Source: JAKPAM01 sp047601745
Lineage (GTDB): Bacteria; Pseudomonadota; Gammaproteobacteria; Burkholderiales; Burkholderiaceae_E
NCBI GenBank assembly: GCA_047601745.1
Contig: JASGIS010000001.1
Location: 3,534,001-3,598,000, forward strand
Direction: 5' to 3'
Length of the DNA: 64,000 nt
Below the pieces are notes generated by a model, which was given only the letters and a program-made list of their open reading frames with translations, made no database searches and was not told the DNA's origin. Of this stretch, positions 49,344-56,550 are shown piece after piece (the stretch's first letter is position 1; each line of letters opens with the position of its first letter). The translations under genes were made by a program, and so were the position numbers.

Positions 49344-51275
49344 ATGGCTTCGCCGCAGATCACCGTGAACGGCATGGTCCGCTACAGCACGCTCGCGTTG
49401 TGCGTGGCGGGAATGGTGTTGAGTCTGTTCGCGATGCTCGTCTTCGGGTTCGGCCTGCCGTGGTTGCTGCTGTTCGGCGCGCTGGTGGCGCTGGGCGTGT
49501 ACGACCTGCGGCAGACGCACCACGCCATTCTTCGCAACTACCCGATCCTCGGACACCTGCGCTTCGCGCAGGAGTTCATCCGGCCCGAGATTCGCCAGTA
49601 TTTCATCGAGGGCGACATGGAGGCGCAGCCGTTCTCGCGCGCGCAGCGCTCGGTCGTGTACCAGCGCGCCAAGGGCATGCCCGACAACCGCCCGTTCGGT
49701 ACGCAGCTCGACGTCGGCGCTCACGGTTACGAGTGGATCAACCATTCGATGCACCCGACCCGGATCGAATCGCACGATTTCCGCCTGTGGATCGGCGGGC
49801 GGCCGGACGCGCCGAACCCCGGCGTATCGCCGTGCACGCAGCCGTACAGCGCCAGCGTGTTCAACATTTCGGCGATGAGTTTCGGCGCGCTGTCGGCCAA
49901 TGCCATTCTGGCCTTGAACCAGGGCGCCAGGATGGGCAGCTTCGCGCACGATACCGGCGAAGGCTCGATCAGCCAGTACCACCGCGTGCACGGCGGCGAT
50001 CTGATCTGGGAAATCGGCTCCGGCTATTTCGGTTGCCGCAACGCCGACGGCACGTTCAGTCCCGAGCGCTTCGCCGAGCAGGCGCGCGACCCGCAGGTGA
50101 AGATGATCGAGATCAAGCTGAGCCAGGGTGCGAAGCCGGGCCACGGCGGCGTGCTGCCGGGCGCCAAGGTCACTGCCGAGATCGCCGCCGCGCGCGGCGT
50201 GCCGGTGGGCGTCGAATGCATTTCGCCTTCGGCGCACAGTGCGTTCTCCACGCCGGTCGAGCTGCTTCGATTCGTGGTGCGGCTGCGCGAACTGTCGGGC
50301 GGCAAGCCGACCGGCTTCAAGCTGTGCATCGGCCACCCGTGGGAATGGTTCGGGATCGTCAAGGCGATGCTGGAAACGGACATCACGCCCGACTTCATCG
50401 TCATCGACGGCGCCGAGGGCGGCACCGGCGCGGCGCCGGTGGAGTTCACCGATCACGTCGGCACGCCGTTGCAGGAGGGCCTGCGCCTGGCGCACAACAC
50501 GCTGCGCGGCGTGAACCTGCGCGATCGCATCAAGCTCGGCTGCGCGGGCAAGGTCATCACCTCGTTCGACATCGTCCGCATGCTGGCGCTGGGCGCCGAC
50601 TGGTGCAATGCGGCGCGCGGTTTCATGATGGCGATCGGCTGCCTGCAGGCGCAGACCTGTCACACCGGCCATTGTCCGACCGGCGTGACCACGCAGGATC
50701 CGGTCCGCCAGCGCGCGCTGGTCGTCGGCGACAAGGCGCCCCGCGTCGCGCAGTTCCATGCCAACACGCTGCATGCGCTGAAGGAGCTGCTGCAGGCCGC
50801 CGGCCTGACGCACCCGGACCAGGTGACCTCGCATCACATCGTGCGGCGCATCGACGATACCGAGGTCAGGCAGTTGTCGGTGCTGCTGCCGTCGACGCCG
50901 CGCGGCGCGTTGCTGCGAGACCTGTCGTCGCTGCCGACCGTGTTCCGCCTGTTCTGGCCGCTGGCCAGCGCGCACAGCTTCGCGCCGCAGGTGCCCGATC
51001 CCGGCGAGCAGGACGCGGCGCACGACGTGGCGCGGCAGTTGCTCGACGACTCGCCGCCCGAACCCGCGCCGATCGATACGGTGACGCCCGCGCAGGCGCA
51101 TTCCCCCGACGAACTGCCGGCGTCGGCCACGCAGGTGCCGGCGAGCTGGCGCGCGTCCGATCCCGAGCGCTCAATCGATCCCGGGCGCTCCACCGATCCC
51201 GGACGACGCGTCGGTCCCGAACGACCCGCCGATTCCGAGCGAAGCGCCGATTCCGAGCGACCCGACGGTCAATAG
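49344..51275 (+). CDS. FMN-binding glutamate-synthase-like membrane protein
   Basis: A 643-residue protein with two N-terminal membrane helices (about 15-55, including CVAGMVLSLFAMLVFGFGLPWLLLF) and a large FMN/FeS domain like the synthase half of GltB. SPSAHSAFSTP, IDGAEGGTGAAP and CLQAQTCHTGHCPTGV (cluster cysteines) are characteristic. The glutaminase domain of true glutamate synthase is absent. Such stand-alone versions are common in proteobacteria with unclear substrate. The last ~35 residues are DPGRST-like hexapeptide repeats. It overlaps the convergent reductase gene by seven bases. Confidence 0.88.
   Translation: MASPQITVNGMVRYSTLALCVAGMVLSLFAMLVFGFGLPWLLLFGALVALGVYDLRQTHHAILRNYPILGHLRFAQEFIRPEIRQYFIEGDMEAQPFSRAQRSVVYQRAKGMPDNRPFGTQLDVGAHGYEWINHSMHPTRIESHDFRLWIGGRPDAPNPGVSPCTQPYSASVFNISAMSFGALSANAILALNQGARMGSFAHDTGEGSISQYHRVHGGDLIWEIGSGYFGCRNADGTFSPERFAEQARDPQVKMIEIKLSQGAKPGHGGVLPGAKVTAEIAAARGVPVGVECISPSAHSAFSTPVELLRFVVRLRELSGGKPTGFKLCIGHPWEWFGIVKAMLETDITPDFIVIDGAEGGTGAAPVEFTDHVGTPLQEGLRLAHNTLRGVNLRDRIKLGCAGKVITSFDIVRMLALGADWCNAARGFMMAIGCLQAQTCHTGHCPTGVTTQDPVRQRALVVGDKAPRVAQFHANTLHALKELLQAAGLTHPDQVTSHHIVRRIDDTEVRQLSVLLPSTPRGALLRDLSSLPTVFRLFWPLASAHSFAPQVPDPGEQDAAHDVARQLLDDSPPEPAPIDTVTPAQAHSPDELPASATQVPASWRASDPERSIDPGRSTDPGRRVGPERPADSERSADSERPDGQ
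51159..51266 (+). repeat. Six 18-bp repeats at the 3' end of the synthase-like gene
   Basis: Units of the type GATCCCGAGCGCTCAATC encode DPERSI, DPGRST, DPGRRV, GPERPA, DSERSA and DSERPD. The array ends nine bases before the end of the stop codon. Confidence 0.85.
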
Positions 51276-52909
51276 ACGTCGCGCCGGTAGCGGCCGGCAT
51301 CGCGCAGCGCTTCGACGCGTTCCGATCCCAGCGATTCGCGCAACACCTGGTCGACGCCGCCGGCCATGCCGACCGCGCTGCCGCAGACGTAGATCGCGGC
51401 GCCGGCGTCGATCGCATCGCGCAGGCGCCGATGCTGCGCGGCCAGCCGATGCTGGACGTATTCGCGTCCCGATGGGCCGCGCGAGAACACGCGATCGGCG
51501 CGGGCCAGCGTGCCGTCGGCCAGCCAGCTTTCGATCAGCGCGTGCGCCGGGCGGTCGTGCGCCGGATCGCGCTCGCCGAAGATCAGCCAGTGACCGCGAC
51601 CGCCTTCGCGTCGAGCCTGGCGGACCAGCGCCAGCAGGCCGGCGATGCCGCTGCCGTTGCCGATCAGGATCAGCGCGCGCCGCTCGTTGCCGTCCAGACG
51701 GAAATTGCGGTTCGCGCGCAGCGCGACGTCGACGCCGGGTACTGCGCCGACGCCGGGCACTGCGCCAATGCCGGGCACTGCGCCAATGCCGGGTACTGCG
51801 CCGATGCCGGACACCGGGCGGTCTTCGGTCAGCAGGCCCGAACACCGGCCCAGCGTGCCGTCCGGGTGGCGCTCCTGGCGCACGATCAGCTCGAGGCCGC
51901 CGTCGTCGGGCAGGCCGGCGATCGAGTACTCGCGCGGATGTTCGGGATCGTCGGGGTGGCGTACCAGCGCCAGGTCGCCCGCCTGCCAGTCGGGCAGCGG
52001 CCGATCGCCGTCGGGGATCAGCACCACGCGGTACAGCGGGTGCTCGGGTTCGGCGGGATTCAGGCGTTCGCGTGTGGTGATGCGCCACGGTTCGAACACC
52101 GGGCGCGCCAGCGCCGATGCGAGGTCCGGCACCGTTTGTGCGGCGTCGTCGGCGTCGGCACCGGTGCCGCGACCGTCGCGATCGGCGCCCGCCGGCCTCA
52201 GCGCCGTCAGCGCGTCCTGCCAGCGCTGCAGTGCGGATGCGTCCTGGTTGTCGACCTCGATCGTGTCGAACAACGCGCGGCCGCCGCGTTCGCCGAGCCA
52301 GCTCGCCAGTTGGTGACCGAACCCGCAGAAGTTCGCGTACTGCCGGTCGCCCAGCGCCAGCACCGCGTACGACAGCGCGTCGAGCCGCGACGCGCTGCCG
52401 AGCAGGCGGCCGACGAAGCGGCTGGCGTTGTCGGGCGGATCGCCTTCGCCGTAGGTGCTGACGATGAACAGCGCGGTGCCGCCGGCCTGCAGCCGTTCGA
52501 TCGTCAACTCGGCTGCCGGCACGAGCTGGACCGGGGCGCCCAGCGCGCGCAGCACGCGCGCGCTGTGCCAGGCGAGCGTTTCGGCGGTACCGGTCTGGCT
52601 CGCGTAGCTGACCAGCACCGCGGCGGCATTGGTTCCGCGTCCGTCGCCGTCGCTGGCGTTCGCGTTGGTGTCGTCGCTGTCGCTGTCGCTGTCCTTGGCG
52701 CTGGCACTGGCACTGGCACTGGCACTGGCACTGGCGCCGGGCGCGCCGGCCGCCTCGGCCGACAGCGCCGCGCGCTGCTCGCGATCGCGGCGCTGTCGGC
52801 GCCGTTCGCGCGCGATGGTGGCCGCGCACAGCGCGAGCCAGGCGAGCGTCGTCGCGGCCGCGGCGGCGAGCCGCGCGGGCCCGGCCTCGATCAGGCTGTC
52901 GACGATCAT
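51269..52909 (-). CDS. Membrane-anchored diflavin reductase (CysJ-like)
   Basis: A 546-residue NADPH-flavodoxin-type reductase. It has an N-terminal membrane segment (about residues 12-32), then a Ser/Ala and Ser/Asp low-complexity linker. The flavodoxin domain follows (SYASQTGTAETLA, STYGEGDPPDNA and ALGDRQYANF). The FAD/NADPH domain has REYSIAG, IGNGSGIAG and YVCGSAVGMAGGV. A four-fold GIGAVP insertion lies in the loop before the NADPH domain. It is the last gene of an iron-responsive-looking operon and probably passes electrons to the PepSY/ApbE partners. It is not linked to cysI, so sulfite reduction is less likely. Confidence 0.85.
   Translation of the reverse strand: MIVDSLIEAGPARLAAAAATTLAWLALCAATIARERRRQRRDREQRAALSAEAAGAPGASASASASASASAKDSDSDSDDTNANASDGDGRGTNAAAVLVSYASQTGTAETLAWHSARVLRALGAPVQLVPAAELTIERLQAGGTALFIVSTYGEGDPPDNASRFVGRLLGSASRLDALSYAVLALGDRQYANFCGFGHQLASWLGERGGRALFDTIEVDNQDASALQRWQDALTALRPAGADRDGRGTGADADDAAQTVPDLASALARPVFEPWRITTRERLNPAEPEHPLYRVVLIPDGDRPLPDWQAGDLALVRHPDDPEHPREYSIAGLPDDGGLELIVRQERHPDGTLGRCSGLLTEDRPVSGIGAVPGIGAVPGIGAVPGVGAVPGVDVALRANRNFRLDGNERRALILIGNGSGIAGLLALVRQARREGGRGHWLIFGERDPAHDRPAHALIESWLADGTLARADRVFSRGPSGREYVQHRLAAQHRRLRDAIDAGAAIYVCGSAVGMAGGVDQVLRESLGSERVEALRDAGRYRRDVY
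51735..51806 (-). repeat. Four 18-bp repeats inside the diflavin reductase gene
   Basis: Units of the type CCGGGCACTGCGCCAATG, two of them identical, encode the GxGAVP hexapeptides between FAD and NADPH domains. Confidence 0.9.
52673..52734 (-). repeat. Hexanucleotide low-complexity tract in reductase linker
   Basis: On the plus strand, runs of CTGGCA and CTGTCG encode the alternating Ser-Ala and Ser-Asp linker after the membrane anchor. Confidence 0.8.
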
Positions 52910-52931
52910 CGGCGCCGGTCGGTCGCGTGCA

Positions 52932-53996
52932 TCAGGATCGCGCGCCTCGGTCGGGCGAATCCAGCGCGATGAATGCCGGCGTCGGCTTGACGCGGATCAC
53001 CTCCCGGCGCGGATGCAGGGGATCGATCGGATCGCGCAGCAGGAACAGCGCCGCCAGGCCTTGCCGCGTCGCATGCGCGAAGCCTTCGTCGGCGCCCATC
53101 ACGGTCAGCGCCGTCGCCAGCGCGTCGGCGTGCAGGCAGTCGGCGTGCACGACGGTGACCGAGGCCACGTTGCCGGCGACCGGGCGCCCGTCGCGCGGGT
53201 CGATCGTATGCGCGTAGCGCTGGCCGCCATGGTCGAAAAAGCGCAGGTAGTCGCCGGAGGTGGCGACCGCCCGGTCGCGCAGCGCGATCGTGATGCCGGT
53301 CGGCGGAGCGTCGGCGCCGACGCCCTGCACGGCGACGCGCCACGGTTGTCCGCCCGGACGGCTGCCCGACGCGCGCAGTTCGCCGCCGATCTCGACCAGG
53401 TGGTCGCGCAGGCCGAGCTGCGCGAGCCGCGCGCCGAGCAGGTCGACCGCGTGGCCCTTGGCGATGCCCGACAGGTCGAGCCGTACGCCGCCGGGCTGGA
53501 CCAGCGTGCGCGTATCCGGGTCGAAGCGCAGCCGTCGCCAGCCGACGGCCGGCCGCGCGGCGTCGATGGCATCGGCGGGCGGAGGGCGATCGATCGGCTC
53601 GCCGGCGCCGAATCCCCACAGGTCGACCAGCGCGCCCAGCGCCGGGTCGAACGCGCCGCCGGTGTCGCGCGCGATCGCGATCGCCGCGTCGACGACGGCG
53701 GCGAACTCGGCGGGCAGCACGTGCGCGCTGCCCGGCGCGGCGCGGTTGAAGCGGCTGAGCAGCGAATCGGGCAGCCAGTGGCTGACCTGCGCGACGTAGT
53801 CGTCGAGCGTTCGCTGCAGCGCCGCCGCCAGTCCGGCCACTGCCGGCGCGTCGGCGGGCAGCCTGACCGACCAGGTCGTGCCCATCGTTTCGCCGTGCAG
53901 CGTCGACAGACGCGACGCGTGCCGGTAGGCGATCCGCGCCGGCTCGGCGCCGGCGGGCGCGAACGACACGCGGCCGGACGGCGGCCGGAGCGTCAC
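52932..53996 (-). CDS. apbE: FAD:protein FMN transferase (ApbE family)
   Basis: A 354-residue enzyme that attaches FMN covalently to threonine in periplasmic or membrane partner proteins. GETMGTTWSVRL is the N-terminal family motif. GGAFDPALGALVDLWGFG binds FAD. LDLSGIAKGHAVD, HTIDPRDGRPV and DALATAL (magnesium-site aspartate) are conserved. A GTG start at 53996, overlapping the previous stop as GTGA, gives a full N-terminus. The ATG in ETMGTT is inside the domain. No clear lipoprotein or Sec signal is visible, unlike exported ApbE. Confidence 0.85.
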   Translation of the reverse strand: MTLRPPSGRVSFAPAGAEPARIAYRHASRLSTLHGETMGTTWSVRLPADAPAVAGLAAALQRTLDDYVAQVSHWLPDSLLSRFNRAAPGSAHVLPAEFAAVVDAAIAIARDTGGAFDPALGALVDLWGFGAGEPIDRPPPADAIDAARPAVGWRRLRFDPDTRTLVQPGGVRLDLSGIAKGHAVDLLGARLAQLGLRDHLVEIGGELRASGSRPGGQPWRVAVQGVGADAPPTGITIALRDRAVATSGDYLRFFDHGGQRYAHTIDPRDGRPVAGNVASVTVVHADCLHADALATALTVMGADEGFAHATRQGLAALFLLRDPIDPLHPRREVIRVKPTPAFIALDSPDRGARS

Positions 53997-54910
53997 TTGG
54001 GCATCACTTCCAGCGTGGCGGCATAGCTGAGCCGCCGCTGGCGCGCCTGCTTGACCGTGGTCTTGTCGTCGCTGGTACTGGCGTCCAGCCAGTACATGCC
54101 CGGCCCCGGCCACTTGACGACGAACTTGCCGTTGGCATCGGTCGTGTACTTGGCCTCGTCCAGCTTGTCGCGATAGCGGACGTTGCCGGGCGTGACGGTC
54201 ACTTCGAGGCCGTTGACCGGCTTGCCGTCGACCAGCAACTGGAAGGTCGCGGCTTCGTCGGCGACCAGGTCGTTCGGGTGCGTCACCGGAACCAGTTCGA
54301 GGCCCTGGCCGGTCGGCTTGAGCACGGTATCGGTGGGCTTGCGCACCGTCACGAAGGTCTCGAGCCGGCTGTCGGTCTCGTTGACCTGCAGGTCCTGCGC
54401 GTTCGCCGGCACTTCGGCCGCGAAGCGTTCGGCGGTACCGCGCCAGCGCTTGGGCGCGCCGTTCTCCTTCCACGACGCGAACACGCCGCCGCGGGCGATC
54501 GCGATCTTGTACGTGCCGTCCTTGTCGAGATTGGCGTCGAAGGTCGTGCGCAGCTTGCCGCGCGAGACGTTCTCGGGCTTGGACGTCTCGCCGCCCGGCG
54601 CATGGATCAGCAGTTCGTCGACGCCCAGGGGCGCGTGGTTGAAGTAGAACAGGTCGTTGGATACCGCCGCATCGACCGTCACCCATTGCGGCGCCGACAG
54701 GATCGTCGACGAAGGCAGCAGCCAGGTGTTGTGCGCGTGCGCGCCCGGACTGGCCAGCAGGCCGCCGACCGACAGCGCCAGGCCGGCCAGCAGCCGGCGC
54801 GTGCCGCCGGCGCGCGGCGATGGGCGCGCGCACGCGCGGGCGTCGATGCCGTGAAGGCCGGCGGGCGTCGGGCGGGTGGATGCCCGGGGCGAAGCGAAGA
54901 GTCTGGTCAT
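53993..54910 (-). CDS. DUF4198 periplasmic protein
   Basis: A 305-residue DUF4198 protein. It has a long N-region, then a signal peptide core (LLAGLALSVGGLLASPGAHA). The mature chain starts HNTWLLPSSTIL, where the N-terminal histidine after cleavage resembles other metal-linked families. A C-terminal Ig-like domain includes LLVDGKPVNGLEVTVTPGN and WPGPGMYWLDAS. Such proteins occur with PepSY and DUF2271 genes near iron or nickel uptake genes. The metal role is inferred. Its stop overlaps apbE by four bases. Confidence 0.82.
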   Translation of the reverse strand: MTRLFASPRASTRPTPAGLHGIDARACARPSPRAGGTRRLLAGLALSVGGLLASPGAHAHNTWLLPSSTILSAPQWVTVDAAVSNDLFYFNHAPLGVDELLIHAPGGETSKPENVSRGKLRTTFDANLDKDGTYKIAIARGGVFASWKENGAPKRWRGTAERFAAEVPANAQDLQVNETDSRLETFVTVRKPTDTVLKPTGQGLELVPVTHPNDLVADEAATFQLLVDGKPVNGLEVTVTPGNVRYRDKLDEAKYTTDANGKFVVKWPGPGMYWLDASTSDDKTTVKQARQRRLSYAATLEVMPK

Positions 54911-54996
54911 CGTGTCTCCGATAGGGAAATCGAACGGAAGGTCGATCGGTCGAAGCCCGGCGAAGCGCCGGGCCGCGAAAGAGGGAAGTGCGGCGG

Positions 54997-55533
54997 TCAG
55001 GGCGTCGTCTGCAGCGTCAGTTCGCCTAGTTCGACCTCGCCCCGGGCGCTGGTCGAGCGCGCCTGTTGCGGCGGCCAGTCGAACGGCAGGTAGACGACCT
55101 CGCGTCCGCCGACCTCGCGGGCCGACTCGACGGCGATCCGGTACTGGCCCGGCGCCAGATCCTTCAACGGCGAGCTGGCGCCGTCGAATTTCAGCGCGTG
55201 TTTGCCCGGCGCGCGGGTCGCGCTGGTCAGCCCGTCGATCGGCAGGCTCAGCGCGCGTCCGCTGCGCCGCCACCACTGGCGAAGATCCTTCAGCCACTTC
55301 GTGCCTTCGTTGTTGCGCAGCTTGCCGTCGTACCAGACGGCCAGGTTGCCGGCGAAGGCGTCCTTGCCCTCGATCCAGATGGCGACGTACGGGCGATGGT
55401 ATTCGGCGACGTTCAGCCGGGGGATCTCGACACTGAGCGCCAGTTCGGCCGCGCTGGCGGCGGGCGCGGCGAACGCCGATGCGAGCGCCAGGCTCAGCAA
55501 GGAGGGAGACAATCGCGAGCGGGTCATGGGCAT
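54997..55533 (-). CDS. DUF2271 periplasmic protein
   Basis: A DUF2271 protein of about 178 residues with a signal peptide (LSPSLLSLALASAFAAPAASA). The conserved core is LNVAEYHRPYVAIWIEGKD, LAVWYD and KWLKDLRQWW, then LPFDWPPQ near the end. The family is found with PepSY-type membrane proteins and ApbE. Candidates at 55542 (TTG), 55533 (ATG) and 55527 (ATG) all lack a clear ribosome-binding site, so the start is uncertain. Covalent flavinylation by the neighbouring ApbE is a hypothesis. Confidence 0.8.
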   Translation of the reverse strand: MPMTRSRLSPSLLSLALASAFAAPAASAAELALSVEIPRLNVAEYHRPYVAIWIEGKDAFAGNLAVWYDGKLRNNEGTKWLKDLRQWWRRSGRALSLPIDGLTSATRAPGKHALKFDGASSPLKDLAPGQYRIAVESAREVGGREVVYLPFDWPPQQARSTSARGEVELGELTLQTTP

Positions 55534-55609
55534 GATGGTCAACGTTGGGCCAGACGATGGACTGAGAGGCGGGTGGAGCGGAAGCGACGAGGCGGCTCGG
55601 CCGGCCTCG

Positions 55610-56278
55610 TCAATGGACGAACAGCAGCAACAGCAGCAGCGGCAGGACCAGCCCGAGGCTGGCGACCGGCCAGGTGGCCGGCCGGCTGGCGGCGTGCATC
55701 TTCAGGATCAGCAGGCCGGTGGCGGCGAAGGCCACGCAGGCGAACGCGAACAGGTCGATGAACAGCCGCCAGGCATCGCCGGTGTGCCGTCCCTTGTGCA
55801 GGTCGTTGAACCACGAGATCCAGCCGCGGTCGGTCAGTTCGTACTCGACCTCGCCGTCGTCCGGCTGGATCCGCAGCCAGGCATCGCCGCCCGGACGCGG
55901 CAGCGGCACGTAGACCTCGTCGGCCGACCATTCGGCCGGCTTGTCGGCGACGCTGATGCCGAACTGCGACCGCACCCAGGCGCTGACCTCGGGCGGCAGC
56001 GGCGCATCGGCGTTCGACGGGCGGGCGGCCAGGCGCTCGCGCAGCGTGTCCGGCAGCGCGGCCTGCCGGGTCGTGACCTTCGGTGATCCTTCGATGCTGG
56101 CCGCGTGATTGAGCGTGAAGCCGGTCACGCTGAACAGCAGCATCGCGACGAGGCTGAATGCCGCGCTGATCCAGTGCCATTGATGCAATCGCCTGAGCCA
56201 GCGCGCGCGGGCGGGGCTGGCGGCGGTCGCCGGACGGCGGGCGGCTTCGGCGAGCATGCGTTGCGGTGCACTGCACAT
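55610..56278 (-). CDS. PepSY-associated membrane protein
   Basis: A 222-residue membrane protein. The first helix (HQWHWISAAFSLVAMLLFSVTGFTLNH) carries histidines suited to haem or metal binding, as in PepSY-TM reductases. A periplasmic PepSY-like domain follows (VYVPLPRPGGDAWLRI, DRGWISWFNDLHKGRHTG). Two C-terminal helices end the chain. It is the first gene of the five-gene minus-strand unit, just downstream of a Fur-box match. The unit may move electrons across the inner membrane for ferric-iron or siderophore reduction. An alternative start is the ATG at 56257. Confidence 0.82.
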   Translation of the reverse strand: MCSAPQRMLAEAARRPATAASPARARWLRRLHQWHWISAAFSLVAMLLFSVTGFTLNHAASIEGSPKVTTRQAALPDTLRERLAARPSNADAPLPPEVSAWVRSQFGISVADKPAEWSADEVYVPLPRPGGDAWLRIQPDDGEVEYELTDRGWISWFNDLHKGRHTGDAWRLFIDLFAFACVAFAATGLLILKMHAASRPATWPVASLGLVLPLLLLLLFVH

Positions 56279-56286
56279 ATCACATC

Positions 56287-56305
56287 ATTAATGAGAATCA
56301 ATTGC
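56287..56305. promoter_or_regulatory. Candidate Fur box ahead of the PepSY operon
   Basis: The 19 bases match the Fur consensus GATAATGATAATCATTATC at 13 positions, including ATGA-AATCA in the centre. It lies 9-27 bases before the PepSY start and is AT-rich in otherwise GC-rich DNA. Confidence 0.65.
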
Positions 56306-56550
56306 ATTGTATAGGATCGGCCCGCGAACAGGCCGTGGCGGGCGGCGCGATCCGCCGGAACCGGACCTCGTCGCCCGGGCTCGAGCCGTGGACGACCAGC
56401 GCTCGCATCGGGAACGAAACGGTCGGTGCGGCCGCGGACACGATGCGTCCGCCGGCGTTGTTCCCCTGTGCTATTCTGCCCTGCCGCACTTAGCGCGCGG
56501 TCGATGGCCGCGTCGAGGCGTTCCGAACGCAATCCGTCACAGGCATCGCC

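Noticed and set aside
51269..52909. Assignment of the diflavin reductase as CysJ of sulfite reductase
   Set aside because: It is far from cysI, has a membrane anchor, and lies in an operon with ApbE and PepSY genes. cysI with DUF934 usually uses another electron donor.
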